Assembly (NCBI RefSeq): GCF_001941945.1
Contig: NZ_CP015583.1
Span: 3,169,501 to 3,233,500 of the forward strand
From: Roseomonas gilardii
Lineage (GTDB): Bacteria > Pseudomonadota > Alphaproteobacteria > Acetobacterales > Acetobacteraceae
Direction of reading: 5' to 3'
Length of the DNA: 64,000 bases
Positions 42,269 through 51,261 of the stretch are shown here, in pieces; position 1 is the first letter of the stretch, and the number at the start of each line of letters is the position of its first letter. The notes under the pieces are model-generated. The model saw only the letters and a list, made by a program, of their open reading frames with translations. It did not search any database and had not been told where the DNA came from. The position numbers and the translations under genes were made by a program.

Positions 42269-42679
42269 TCAGTCCTGGCCGCGTCCGCGCCGGCAACGCG
42301 GCAGGCCGTCCTCCGCCAGCGCCCAGGGCAGCGCCTGGGACGTCCAGAGATGCAGCTCCGGCGCGACTGCTGCCGGATCGTCCAGCGTCGCCGTGGCGAT
42401 GTCGATCTCGTCCGGCGTGGTCTCGCCGCGGAACGTCAGGCCGGTGCCGCAATCCGCGCAGAAGCCGCGCCGCACGGGCGCGCTGGAGCGGAATTCGCGC
42501 ATCCGGCCGCGCAGCAGCCGGAACTCCTCAGGCCGCAGGCTGAACCAGGCGACCGGCGAGGCCCCCATGGCGCGGCGGCAGTCGATGCAGTGGCAAAGGC
42601 TGGCATGGAAAGGCCGCCCCGCCACCGCATAGCGGAGCGCGCCACAGGCACAGCCCCCTTCCAGGGACAGGATCGTCAT
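42269..42679 (-). CDS. GFA-family zinc protein (glutathione-dependent formaldehyde-activating type)
   Basis: A 136-residue protein of the GFA/DUF636 fold, which binds zinc through paired cysteines. The sites are GGCACGALRYAV, CHCIDCRRAMGAS and CADCGTGLTFRGE. Family members add glutathione to formaldehyde or have unknown roles; many are not true GFA enzymes, so I do not assign the reaction. The length is normal. It ends near the convergent tiny ORF and starts 42 bases beyond the SDR gene at 42722, on the same strand, so it could be the last gene of that transcript. Confidence 0.88.
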   Translation of the reverse strand: MTILSLEGGCACGALRYAVAGRPFHASLCHCIDCRRAMGASPVAWFSLRPEEFRLLRGRMREFRSSAPVRRGFCADCGTGLTFRGETTPDEIDIATATLDDPAAVAPELHLWTSQALPWALAEDGLPRCRRGRGQD

Positions 42680-42721
42680 CGGTGGCCTCGCAAGCTCATC
42701 CTCGTGGCAACATAGCGCGCC

Positions 42722-43471
42722 TCAGGCGAGATAGCCGCCGCCATTCACGTGGAACACCTGCCCGGTGATCCATTCCCCGTGCGGGGAGGCCAGGAACAGC
42801 GCCATGCCGGCGATGTCCTCCGGCGTGCCCATGCGGCCCAGCGGCACGGCGCGGCCCATCTCGGCCAGTTCCTCCTCGGTGTTGCCGAAACGCGGCTGTG
42901 CCGTGTCGGTCAGGCCCGGCGCGATGGCGTTCACCCGGATGCGGTGCGGCGCCAGGGCGATCGCCATGGAACGCGTCAGGCCGACCAAGCCCGACTTGCT
43001 GGCCGCGTAGTGCGCCCCCACCGGCGTGCCGCGCATGGCGGTGGAGCTCAGGTTGATGATCGCCCCCGGCCGCCCGGCCGCGACCATGCGCCGCGCCGCC
43101 GCCTGGGCGCAGAAGGCGCTGCCCTTGAGGTTGATGTCCAGCACGCTGTCCCAGACCGCCTCGGTCATCTCCAGGAAGGGCGCACGCGGGAAGATGCCGG
43201 CATTGTTGACCAGCACGTCCAGGGGCCCGAGCGCCGCTTCCGCCTCCGCCACCAGGGCGGCGGATCGTGCCGGCGAGGCGATGTCGGCCTGCAGCGCCAC
43301 GGCGCGGCGCCCCAGTGCCCGAACGGACTCGCAGACCGCCTCCGCCGCCGCGGCATCGTCGAGGTAGTTCACCGCCACATCGGCCCCCGCCCCGGCACAG
43401 GCCAGCGCGATGGCGCGCCCGATCCCCTGTTGCGCGCCCGTCACCAGCACCACCTGCCCCGTCATCCTCAT
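42722..43471 (-). CDS. Classical SDR oxidoreductase (FabG-like)
   Basis: A 249-residue short-chain dehydrogenase. The cofactor loop is [15 protein letters not shown], then [14 protein letters not shown]. The catalytic residues are Ser in [10 protein letters not shown] and Tyr/Lys in [15 protein letters not shown]. It resembles 3-oxoacyl-ACP or sugar/steroid reductases; the substrate is not clear. I chose ATG at 43471 with GAGAGAGG upstream. It lies divergent from rutA across about 250 bases. Since RutE-like reductases of the Rut pathway are not SDRs, no direct link to pyrimidine use follows, though shared control is possible. Confidence 0.9.
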   Translation of the reverse strand: MRMTGQVVLVTGAQQGIGRAIALACAGAGADVAVNYLDDAAAAEAVCESVRALGRRAVALQADIASPARSAALVAEAEAALGPLDVLVNNAGIFPRAPFLEMTEAVWDSVLDINLKGSAFCAQAAARRMVAAGRPGAIINLSSTAMRGTPVGAHYAASKSGLVGLTRSMAIALAPHRIRVNAIAPGLTDTAQPRFGNTEEELAEMGRAVPLGRMGTPEDIAGMALFLASPHGEWITGQVFHVNGGGYLA

Positions 43472-43720
43472 GGCCAAACCTCTCTCCCCGGGGGCAGCGG
43501 CCCCGCCATCTCCGTCGCGACGGGAGCATGGCTCCTGCTTCCCCGCCATCCCGTCAGGCCCATTCCCTGCGCCCGGATTGCGCGGCCTGTCCAATTCCGA
43601 GGCATTCCAGCGGCTCCGGGGGCCATAAAAGCCGGAATGGATGCAGCGGTACGCATTCAAAGCCCAAGGGGGATGGGTCTAGCGTCCCTGCCTCGCCTCG
43701 CAGTGCGGAAGGAGCGTGCC

Positions 43721-44803
43721 ATGGACCTCGGAGTCTTCATCCCCATCGGCAACAATGGCTGGCTGATCTCCACCACCTCGCCGCAATACATGCCGAGCTT
43801 CGACCTGAACCGCGAGGTGGTGCAGAAGGCCGAGCGCTTCGGCTTCGACTTCGCGCTCTCGATGATCAAGCTGCGCGGCTTCGGCGGCCCCAGCGAGTAC
43901 TGGGACCACAACCTCGAATCCTTCACGCTGATGGCGGGCCTGGCGGCGGTGACGACGCGGATCAAGCTCTTCGCCTCGGTCGCCGTGCTCACCATCCCGC
44001 CCGCGATCATCGCGCGCATGGCCGTCACCATCGACAGCATCTCGCATGGCCGCTTCGGGGTGAACATCGTCTCGGGCTGGCAGAAGGCGGAATACGAGCA
44101 GATGGGCATGTGGCCCGGCGCCGAGCATTTCGAGCGGCGCTACGACTACTGCTCCGAATATGTGCAGGTGATGAAGGACCTCTGGAGCACCGGCCGCTCC
44201 GACTTCAAGGGCCGTTTCTTCCAGATGTCGGACTGCCGCCTCGGCCCCATCCCGCCGAAGCCGATCGAGATCGTCTGCGCCGGCCAGAGCGGGCGGGGCA
44301 TGAAGTTCGCCGCCGAATACGGCGACTACAACTTCATCAGCGGCGGCGGCATCAACACGCCCCAGACCGTGGCGCCCTTCGCCGCGAAGCTGCGGGAACA
44401 GAATGCCGAAACCGGCCGCGAGGTCGGCGCCCTCGCACTCACCATGATCATCGCCGACGAGACCGACGAGGCCGCTATGGCCAAGTGGGAGCACTACCGG
44501 GCCGGCGTGGACCTGGAGGCGCTGGACTGGCGCGACACCCAGGCTGCCGCCGACGTGAAGGCGGAGAAGACCTCCACCGTCGGCCGCATGGTGCATGCGC
44601 CGGAGAAGCTGCCGACCAACATGCTGCGCCTGATCGGCTCCTACGCCACCGTGGCGAGGCTGCTGGACGAGATGGCGGAGATCGAGGGGCTGCGCGGCGT
44701 CATGCTGACCTTCGACGACTTCCTGGTCGGCATGGAGCAGTTCGGCACGCGCATCCTGCCGCTGATGAAGTGCCGCGCGGAACGCCCCGCCATCGCCGCC
44801 TGA
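43721..44803 (+). CDS. rutA: Pyrimidine monooxygenase RutA-like (LLM flavin-dependent)
   Basis: A 360-residue luciferase-like FMN monooxygenase that aligns closely from memory with E. coli RutA, which opens the uracil ring using reduced flavin and oxygen. Matching blocks include [55 protein letters not shown] and [22 protein letters not shown] precedes the ATG at 43721. The other rut genes (rutB-G) are not arranged with it. Only a cysteine amidohydrolase of the RutB superfamily lies downstream, and it is on the opposite strand. Identity with RutA is strong; whether uracil is the real substrate here is not certain. Confidence 0.88.
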   Translation: MDLGVFIPIGNNGWLISTTSPQYMPSFDLNREVVQKAERFGFDFALSMIKLRGFGGPSEYWDHNLESFTLMAGLAAVTTRIKLFASVAVLTIPPAIIARMAVTIDSISHGRFGVNIVSGWQKAEYEQMGMWPGAEHFERRYDYCSEYVQVMKDLWSTGRSDFKGRFFQMSDCRLGPIPPKPIEIVCAGQSGRGMKFAAEYGDYNFISGGGINTPQTVAPFAAKLREQNAETGREVGALALTMIIADETDEAAMAKWEHYRAGVDLEALDWRDTQAAADVKAEKTSTVGRMVHAPEKLPTNMLRLIGSYATVARLLDEMAEIEGLRGVMLTFDDFLVGMEQFGTRILPLMKCRAERPAIAA

Positions 44804-44862
44804 AGCGGCACCCGATCAGCCCGCTCCCCGGCGCGCCCCGCGCCAGGGATCAGCGCCAAGGA

Positions 44863-45525
44863 TCAGTCCCGGGCCTCCAGCCAGGCGAGCACCTCCGCCA
44901 CCGGCAGCACATCGGCGTATTTCACCGCCATGTCGTAGAGGTTGGCGAAATGCGGGCTCTCGTGCTTGTCGGCCACGCATTCCTCGGGAACGACCATGCG
45001 GAGGGAACGGGAAAGCCCATCCACCACGGTCGCGCGCACGCAGCCGGAGGTGGAGCCGCCGGTGACGACCACGGTGTCCACGCCATGGAAGGTCAGCAGC
45101 GATCCCAGGCTGGTCTCGAAGAAGGCCGAGGCCATGCGCTTGTGGATCACCACGTCGCGTGGGGCGATGTGCAGGCGCGGATCGAACTCGGCACGCGGCG
45201 AGCCGTGCCGGATGTTCTGCAGCGAGTCCGGCGTGTCCGTTCGCGTGCCCCACACGCCGCAATCCTCGCCGCTGTCGAGATAGGCGACATAGGTCCAGAC
45301 CACCGGCCAGCCGAGGCGGCGGAAGCGGTCCGCGAGCGCATTGGTGTATTCCATCTGGCGCGGATCGGTCTCGTAGGCGGTGCGGAAGCTGGCGGGCTCG
45401 GTATAGGCGCGCTGCGGGTCCACGTTCACCAGCGCGGCCTTGCGCCCGAAGCCGAAGCGCGTCCGGGGCGGCGCGGCCTTGAGCGCGAGGTACATCTCGC
45501 GCGCCGTCATCTCCGATCGCTCCAT
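44863..45525 (-). CDS. Isochorismatase-superfamily amidohydrolase (N-carbamoylsarcosine amidase-like)
   Basis: A 220-residue cysteine hydrolase. The triad of the superfamily is visible: Asp36 in LVNVDPQRAYT, Lys129 in VIHKRMASAFF and Cys162 in GGSTSGCVRATVVDG. The TSGCVRAT block is typical of N-carbamoylsarcosine amidohydrolases and of RutB ureidoacrylate hydrolases. Convergence with rutA (59 bases apart) makes a RutB-like job attractive, but orientation and sequence do not prove it. I chose ATG at 45525 with AGGAG nine bases upstream; the open frame extends much further without a start signal. There is no signal peptide. Confidence 0.85.
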   Translation of the reverse strand: MERSEMTAREMYLALKAAPPRTRFGFGRKAALVNVDPQRAYTEPASFRTAYETDPRQMEYTNALADRFRRLGWPVVWTYVAYLDSGEDCGVWGTRTDTPDSLQNIRHGSPRAEFDPRLHIAPRDVVIHKRMASAFFETSLGSLLTFHGVDTVVVTGGSTSGCVRATVVDGLSRSLRMVVPEECVADKHESPHFANLYDMAVKYADVLPVAEVLAWLEARD

Positions 45526-45676
45526 CCCGCAAGGCTCCTGTCCGGCTCCGGTCCTGGCCGGAGGCGGGCAATCGCCATGCCATCCCCGCCCCAGGAAAAC
45601 GTGGCCGCCCCGCGCCGTTAGACGGGCCAGAGCGATTGCCAGAGAGCGACCGGGAACCGGCAAGAGGATACGGATC

Positions 45677-46672
45677 ATGCGCGATTTGAAAGGGGCGGTG
45701 GTGGTGATCACCGGCGCATCCAGCGGCATCGGCCGAGCGGCGGCCCAGGCCTTCGCCGCGGAGGGGGCCAATCTCGTCCTCGCCGCCCGGCGGGAAAGCG
45801 TGCTGGACGAGGCGGTGGCGGAATGCGGCCGGCTGTCCCGCCCGCATGGCGCCCGCGCCATCGCCGTGCCGGCCGACGTGACCGATGCCGGCGCGGTGAG
45901 GCGGCTGGCGGAGGCGGCGGTGCGCGAGTTCGGCCATGTCGATGTCTGGATCAACAATGCCGGGGTCGGCGCGGTGGGCGGCTTCGCCGAGGTCCCGGCG
46001 GATGCGCATGACCAGGTGGTGCGGACCAACCTGCTCGGCCACATGCACGGCGCCCATGCCATCCTGCCGCATTTCCAGGCGCGGCGGCGTGGCGTGCTGA
46101 TCAACACCAACTCCCTCGGCGCCTGGGTGCCGACGCCCTATGCGGCCTCCTACAGCGCCAGCAAGTTCGGGCTTCGCGGCTTCTCCGAGGCTCTGCGGGG
46201 CGAGTTGTCGCGCTGGCCCGGCATTCATGTCTGCGACGTCTTCCCCTCCTTCGTCGATACGCCCGGCCTGCGCCACGGCGGCAACTATGTGGGGCGGGAG
46301 CTGAGCGCGCCGCCGCCGGTCCACAGCCCCTTCGACGTGGCGGAAGTCATGGTCTCCCTGGCCCGCAACCCACGCCCCTCGGCCACGGTGGGCAAGGAGG
46401 TGCACCTGCTGCGCCTCGCCCATGCCCTGGTCCCGGGGCTGCTGCGCCGGAGCATGGCGCGGCTCATGGAGCGGCAGTTCCGCCGCGCCCGCCCGGTGCC
46501 GGTCTCGGACGGCAATCTCTTCGCCGCGCCGACCCGCAGCGACGGGATCCATGGCAGCGCGATCTATGGCGGGCTGCGCCAGCCCTCGGGTGGCCACGCG
46601 CTCCGGACTGGCCTCGTGCTGGGCGGGGCGCTGCTGCTGGGGGGATGGTTGTTGCACCGCGCCCGGAGATGA
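45677..46672 (+). CDS. SDR oxidoreductase with C-terminal membrane anchor
   Basis: A 331-residue protein. Residues 1-250 are a classical SDR domain: VVITGASSGIGRAAAQAFA, the VWINNAGVGAVG block, and the SYSASKFGLRGFSEAL Tyr/Lys. After a 60-residue basic region, the protein ends in one hydrophobic segment (TGLVLGGALLLGGWLL) and a short Arg-rich tail, so it should be tail-anchored in the inner membrane. This layout is known in several proteobacterial SDRs of unknown substrate. AGAGGAT precedes the ATG. It lies upstream of, and in line with, the urea transporter operon, but a sigma-54-type promoter separates them. Confidence 0.87.
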   Translation: MRDLKGAVVVITGASSGIGRAAAQAFAAEGANLVLAARRESVLDEAVAECGRLSRPHGARAIAVPADVTDAGAVRRLAEAAVREFGHVDVWINNAGVGAVGGFAEVPADAHDQVVRTNLLGHMHGAHAILPHFQARRRGVLINTNSLGAWVPTPYAASYSASKFGLRGFSEALRGELSRWPGIHVCDVFPSFVDTPGLRHGGNYVGRELSAPPPVHSPFDVAEVMVSLARNPRPSATVGKEVHLLRLAHALVPGLLRRSMARLMERQFRRARPVPVSDGNLFAAPTRSDGIHGSAIYGGLRQPSGGHALRTGLVLGGALLLGGWLLHRARR

Positions 46673-46781
46673 AAGGCGGCTGCCGCCGAAAGCGGCACGG
46701 GAAACACCATTTCCTGGGCGTTTGACGATCCCGCGGGCAACCGCTGCCCTGTCGCCGGACGACTGCGGCGGTTCCGGAATG

Positions 46782-46797
46782 TGGCACTCCCGTTGCT
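46782..46797 (+). promoter_or_regulatory. Sigma-54 (-24/-12) promoter of the urt operon
   Basis: The 16 bases TGGCAC-N5-TTGCT match the sigma-54 consensus TGGCACG-N4-TTGCW except at one position. The GG and GC dinucleotides have the required spacing. It lies 99 bases before the urtA ATG and points toward it. Urea transporters are commonly under NtrC control, so nitrogen limitation is the likely signal. I did not find a clear NtrC site (TGCACC..GGTGCA) upstream, so the activator is inferred. Confidence 0.7.
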
Positions 46798-46895
46798 ACA
46801 CCGTTGCGTGACCGCCGCCATCCGGCGGCGCGCCAGGCTGACCGTGGGAAGCGGCCGGCCGGCGCCACAGCGACCGCCTCTGGGGGAGTTTCCAC

Positions 46896-48269
46896 ATGAC
46901 GTCCAACCGACAGGCCCCGGGCGAGCCCCGGCCGGAACAGGCCACGCCGGGCGGGTCGCTGAGTCACCCGCTGGGCCGCCGCCAGTTCGGCCGCCTTGGC
47001 GCGCTGCTGGCCGGCGGCGCCGTGCTGGGCGCGCCCGCCCTCCTCCGGGCGCAGCCCGCCGGGCCGATCAAGCTCGGCATCCTGCATTCCCTCTCCGGCA
47101 CCATGGCCATCAGCGAGACGACGCTGAAGGACGTGATGCTCATGCTCATCGAGGAGCAGAACAAGAAGGGCGGCGTGCTCGGCCGCAAGCTGGAGGCGGT
47201 GGTCGTGGACCCGGCCTCCAACTGGCCGCTCTTTGCCGAGAAGGCGCGGCAGCTCATCGCGCAGGACAAGGTCGCCGCCTGCTTCGGCTGCTGGACCTCG
47301 GTGTCGCGCAAGTCCGTGCTGCCGGTCTTCGAGGAGCTGAACGGCATCCTCTTCTACCCCGTGCAATACGAGGGCGAGGAATCGAGCAAGAACGTCTTCT
47401 ACACCGGCGCCGCGCCGAACCAGCAGGCCATCCCGGCGGTGGACTACCTGATGAAGGAAGAGGGCGTGAAGCGCTGGGTGCTCGCGGGCACCGACTATGT
47501 CTATCCGCGCACCACGAACAAGATCCTGGAGGCCTATCTCAAGTCCAAGGGCGTCGCGCAGGGCGACATCCTGATCAACTACACGCCCTTCGGCCATAGC
47601 GACTGGCAGAACATCGTCAGCGAGATCAAGAAGTTCGGCTCTGCCGGCCAGAAGACCGCGGTGGTTTCCACCATCAACGGCGATGCCAACGTCCCCTTCT
47701 ACAAGGAGCTCGGCAACCAGGGCGTGAAGGCCACCGACATCCCCGTCGTCGCCTTCTCGGTGGGCGAGGAGGAGCTGGCGGGCCTCGACACGGCCCCCCT
47801 GCTCGGCCACCTGGCCGCCTGGAACTACTTCATGTCCATCGACAACCCGGACAACAAGGCCTTCATCCAGAAGTGGCAGGCCTTCACCAAGAACCCGAAG
47901 CGCGTCACCAACGACCCGATGGAGGCGCACTACATCGGCTTCAACATGTGGGTGAAGGCGGTCGAGGCGGCGGGCACCACCGACAGCAACCCGGTGATCG
48001 ACGCCATGATCGGCGTGGCCGTGCCGAACCTCTCGGGCGGCACCTCCACCATGATGCCGAACCACCACATCACCAAGCCGGTGCTGATCGGCGAGATCCA
48101 GGGCAACGGCCAGTTCAACGTCGTCTCGCAGACGCCGGGCACGATCGTGGCGCAGGAATGGTCGCCCTACCTGGAGGGCTCGCGCGACCTGATCGCCGAC
48201 TGGCGCAAGCCGCTCTCCTGCGGCAACTTCAACGTCAAGACCGGCAAGTGCGGCGGTGCGGGCGGCTGA
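46896..48269 (+). CDS. urtA: Urea ABC transporter substrate-binding protein
   Basis: A 457-residue exported receptor of the hydrophobic-amino-acid type that binds urea or short amides. The N-terminus has a long lead, then a twin-arginine signal (GRRQFGRLGALLAGG). The mature protein starts near PAGPIKLGILHSLSGTMAISE and has the UrtA hallmarks WTSVSRKSVLPVFEELNGIL, VQYEGEESSKNVFYTGAAPNQQ and the C-terminal CGNFNVKTGKC disulfide loop. A sigma-54-type promoter lies 99 bases upstream. A hairpin after the stop separates it from urtB, which fits the usual excess of binding protein over permease. Confidence 0.96.
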   Translation: MTSNRQAPGEPRPEQATPGGSLSHPLGRRQFGRLGALLAGGAVLGAPALLRAQPAGPIKLGILHSLSGTMAISETTLKDVMLMLIEEQNKKGGVLGRKLEAVVVDPASNWPLFAEKARQLIAQDKVAACFGCWTSVSRKSVLPVFEELNGILFYPVQYEGEESSKNVFYTGAAPNQQAIPAVDYLMKEEGVKRWVLAGTDYVYPRTTNKILEAYLKSKGVAQGDILINYTPFGHSDWQNIVSEIKKFGSAGQKTAVVSTINGDANVPFYKELGNQGVKATDIPVVAFSVGEEELAGLDTAPLLGHLAAWNYFMSIDNPDNKAFIQKWQAFTKNPKRVTNDPMEAHYIGFNMWVKAVEAAGTTDSNPVIDAMIGVAVPNLSGGTSTMMPNHHITKPVLIGEIQGNGQFNVVSQTPGTIVAQEWSPYLEGSRDLIADWRKPLSCGNFNVKTGKCGGAGG

Positions 48270-48285
48270 TCCCGTCCGGCTGAAC

Positions 48286-48309
48286 GGGCGGGGCACCCCA
48301 GCCCCGCCC
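48286..48309 (+). terminator. Intercistronic hairpin between urtA and urtB
   Basis: A perfect 9-bp GC stem (GGGCGGGGC and its complement) with a 6-base loop lies 16 bases past the urtA stop and 36 before urtB. It has no T-run, so it is more likely an mRNA-stability or partial-termination element that raises UrtA over the membrane parts. Confidence 0.6.
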
Positions 48310-48345
48310 ATCCCTTCCCGTTCCCGTTTTTCCGAGGAGGGCAAG

Positions 48346-49923
48346 ATGACCCGGCTCGCCGGCCTCATCCTCCTGCTTCTGGCCCTCACGGTCTCGCCCC
48401 TGCGGGCGCAGCCTGCGGGGGCGGAACTGCTCGCTTCCAACTCCTTCGACGACATCCGCCGTGGCGTGGAAACGCTCGCCGCCTCCGGCGCGCCCGAGGC
48501 AGCGACCATCCTGGGCGCTCTGGGCGAGGGTCGGCTGTTCGTGCTGCCCGACCGCAGCCTGGCGATCCGTGGCACCGATGGCGGCTACCGCGATGCCACC
48601 GGCGGGCAGCCGGTGACGCCCGCCGGAACCCCGCGCGCGGTCCGCGTGAACAACAGCATCCGCCGCGCCGTCGAGGCGGCGATGGGCGGGCTGCAACTCA
48701 TGGCCGTGGACAACGAGATCCGCGCCAATGCCGCCGCCGCCGTCTTCCGCGCCCGCGACGCCGCCATCCTGCCGGTGCTGGAGAAGGCCCTGGCCGCCGA
48801 GCGCGATCCCGGCGTGCGGCAGGTCATGGAACAGGCCCGCGCCGCCATCCTGCTGAACGAGGCCGCGACGCCAGAGCCCGACCGCCTCGCCGCCATCGCC
48901 ACGCTGCGCGCCCGCGGCGACATCGACGCGCGCGCCCTGCTCGCCGGCCTGTCCAGCCAGCCGCCCGCCGTGGCCGAGGCCGCCGCGAGCGCGGTGAAGG
49001 CCATCGACTGGAACCTGCAGCTCTGGGGCTGGGCGCAGAACGCCTGGTACGGGCTGAGCCTGGGCTCCGTCCTGCTGCTCGCCGCCGCCGGCCTCGCCAT
49101 CACCTTCGGCGTGATGGGGGTGATCAATATGGCCCATGGCGAGCTGGTGATGCTCGGCGCCTACACCACCTTCCTGGTGCAGGACGCGATCCGCGCCCAT
49201 GCGCCCGGCCTGTTCGGCGCCTCGCTCTTCATCGCCGTGCCGCTCGCCTTCCTGGTCACCGGCGCGGTCGGCGTGGCCATCGAGCGCGGGCTGATCCGCT
49301 TCCTCTACGGCCGCCCGCTGGAAACGCTGCTCGCCACCTTCGGCCTGTCCCTGGTGCTGCAGCAGGCGGTGCGCTCCATCTTCGGCCCCACCAACCGGGA
49401 GGTCGGCACCCCCGCCTGGATGAGCGGCGCCTTCCAGCTCGGCGGCCTCACCATCACCATGAACCGCCTCGTCATCATCCTTTTCGCCTTCCTGGTGATC
49501 GCGGCACTGATGGCGGCGCTGCGCTATACCTCGCTGGGCCTCCGGATGCGGGCGGTGACGCAGAACCGGCGCATGGCGGCGGCGATGGGCATCCGCACGC
49601 CCTGGATCGACGCGCTGACCTTCGGCCTGGGCTCCGGCGTCGCCGGCATGGCGGGCGTGGCGCTGAGCCAGATCGACAACGTCTCGCCCAATCTCGGCCA
49701 GGGCTACATCATCGACAGCTTCATGGTCGTGGTCTTCGGCGGCGTCGGCAATCTCTGGGGCACGGTCATCAGCGCCCTCACCCTCGGCGTCGCCAACAAG
49801 TTCCTGGAGCCCGTGGCGGGCGCCGTGCTGGGCAAGATCGTGGTGCTGCTCGCCCTGATCCTGTTCATCCAGCGCAAGCCACGCGGCCTCTTCCCGGTGA
49901 AGGGGAGGTTCGTCGAATCATGA
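48346..49923 (+). CDS. urtB: Urea ABC transporter permease UrtB
   Basis: A 525-residue inner-membrane permease. The first 220 residues are a periplasmic domain after a signal-like segment (LAGLILLLLALTVSPL) with an LRAQ cleavage region, which is typical of UrtB and unlike plain LivH. The membrane part starts near LGSVLLLAAAGLAITFGVMG and includes INMAHGELVMLGAYT, RPLETLLATFGLSLVLQQ and VFGGVGNLWGT. GAGGAGG precedes the ATG. The stop overlaps the urtC start (ATGA at 49920-49923). Confidence 0.95.
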   Translation: MTRLAGLILLLLALTVSPLRAQPAGAELLASNSFDDIRRGVETLAASGAPEAATILGALGEGRLFVLPDRSLAIRGTDGGYRDATGGQPVTPAGTPRAVRVNNSIRRAVEAAMGGLQLMAVDNEIRANAAAAVFRARDAAILPVLEKALAAERDPGVRQVMEQARAAILLNEAATPEPDRLAAIATLRARGDIDARALLAGLSSQPPAVAEAAASAVKAIDWNLQLWGWAQNAWYGLSLGSVLLLAAAGLAITFGVMGVINMAHGELVMLGAYTTFLVQDAIRAHAPGLFGASLFIAVPLAFLVTGAVGVAIERGLIRFLYGRPLETLLATFGLSLVLQQAVRSIFGPTNREVGTPAWMSGAFQLGGLTITMNRLVIILFAFLVIAALMAALRYTSLGLRMRAVTQNRRMAAAMGIRTPWIDALTFGLGSGVAGMAGVALSQIDNVSPNLGQGYIIDSFMVVVFGGVGNLWGTVISALTLGVANKFLEPVAGAVLGKIVVLLALILFIQRKPRGLFPVKGRFVES

Positions 49924-51047
49924 GCCGCATCGCGAGCATCCTCACCCTGGTGATCCTGCTGGGCGGCGCCGCGCTGATGGCGGCGCTGAACCTGCTGACC
50001 GATCCCGGCAGCGCCTGGCACGTCCCGACCTATGTCGTCTCCCTCACCGGCAAGTATCTCTGCTACGCGATCCTCGCCCTCTCGGTGGATCTCGTCTGGG
50101 GCTTCGCCGGCATCCTGAGCCTGGGCCACGCCGCCTTCTTCGCCCTGGGCGGCTATGCCATGGGCATGTACCTGATGCGGCAGATCGGATCGCGCGGCGT
50201 CTATGCCAATCCGGACCTGCCGGACTTCATGGTCTTTCTGAACTGGGACCACCTGCCCTGGTACTGGTGGGGCTTCGGCTCCTTCCCCTTCGCGCTGCTG
50301 ATGGCGCTCCTCGTGCCCGGCGTGCTCGCCCTGGTCTTCGGCTGGCTCGCCTTCCGCTCGCGCGTCACCGGCGTCTATCTCTCGATCATCACCCAGGCGC
50401 TGACCTACGCCCTGCTGCTCGCCTTCTTCCGCAACGACATGGGCTTCGGCGGCAACAACGGCCTCACCGACTTCAAGGACATCCTCGGCGTCCCGCTGCA
50501 GCTCGACGGCACCCGCTGCGCCCTGTTCCTGGCCTCTGCCATCGTGCTCGCCGGCTGCTTCCTGCTGTCGCGCTGGCTGGTGCGCTCGCGCTACGGCAAG
50601 GTGCTGATCGCCGTGCGCGACACGGAAAGCCGCACGCGCTTCCTGGGCTACCGGCCCGAGGCCTACAAGCTCGTCGCCTGGACGCTTTCCGCCGTCATGG
50701 CCGGGCTGGGCGGGGCGCTCTACGTGCCGCAGGTCGGCATCATCAACCCGGGCGAATTCGCCCCCGCCAACTCGATCGAGGCCGTGGTCTGGGTCGCGGT
50801 CGGCGGCCGCGGCACGCTGGTCGGGCCGATCCTGGGCGCCATCCTGGTCAATCTCGGCAAGACCGTCTTCACCGGCGCCCTGCCGGAATTCTGGCTCTTC
50901 GCCCTGGGCGGCCTCTTCATCCTTGTCACCCTATTCCTGCCGCGCGGCATCGTCGGCCTCTTCGCCCGGCGCCGCTCCGGCGGCGTTCCCCTGCCGGCGG
51001 AACCGCCCTCGCCCGCCGCGGCGGCGGCGCGGGAGGCGGCCTCGTGA
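49920..51047 (+). CDS. urtC: Urea ABC transporter permease UrtC
   Basis: A 375-residue LivM-like permease with about ten hydrophobic segments. Family blocks are SVDLVWGFAGILSLGHAAFFALGGY (48-72), FFRNDMGFGGNNGLTDFK and VLIAVRDTESRTRFLGYRPE, the last being the loop that contacts the ATPases. It is translationally coupled to urtB. The C-terminus ends in a short Ala/Pro tail. Before urtD the operon is interrupted by about 215 bases holding two palindromes, an unusual gap for this operon. Confidence 0.95.
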   Translation: MSRIASILTLVILLGGAALMAALNLLTDPGSAWHVPTYVVSLTGKYLCYAILALSVDLVWGFAGILSLGHAAFFALGGYAMGMYLMRQIGSRGVYANPDLPDFMVFLNWDHLPWYWWGFGSFPFALLMALLVPGVLALVFGWLAFRSRVTGVYLSIITQALTYALLLAFFRNDMGFGGNNGLTDFKDILGVPLQLDGTRCALFLASAIVLAGCFLLSRWLVRSRYGKVLIAVRDTESRTRFLGYRPEAYKLVAWTLSAVMAGLGGALYVPQVGIINPGEFAPANSIEAVVWVAVGGRGTLVGPILGAILVNLGKTVFTGALPEFWLFALGGLFILVTLFLPRGIVGLFARRRSGGVPLPAEPPSPAAAAAREAAS

Positions 51048-51174
51048 TGGCTCCGGTGATCCAGCCCCGGGCGGGAGGCTCCGCCTCCCCCAGCCTATCG
51101 CCCCACTCTTCCACCTTCCCACCGCTGGAACACAGCGCCCGCGCCCTTCCACCCGCCCCCATTCCTGGCAGGGT

Positions 51175-51232
51175 CTGGGGAGACACTGTCTCCCCAGCGG
51201 GAGAGGGTCCGGGAGAGGGCGGCGCCCTCTCC
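51175..51232. repeat. Pair of GC-rich palindromes inside the urt operon
   Basis: Two hairpins lie between urtC and urtD. The first (51175-51197) has a 10-bp stem of CTGGGGAGAC. The second (51212-51232) has a 9-bp stem of GGAGAGGGC with loop GGC. The second nearly repeats the hairpin at 52771-52799 after urtE and the GAGAGG palindromes at 33822-33846 and 63697-63713. These look like a REP-like dispersed repeat. In the operon they could reduce or stabilise downstream mRNA. This is inferred. Confidence 0.65.
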
Positions 51233-51261
51233 TGGCCACGGCACCACGCCGGAACCGCACC

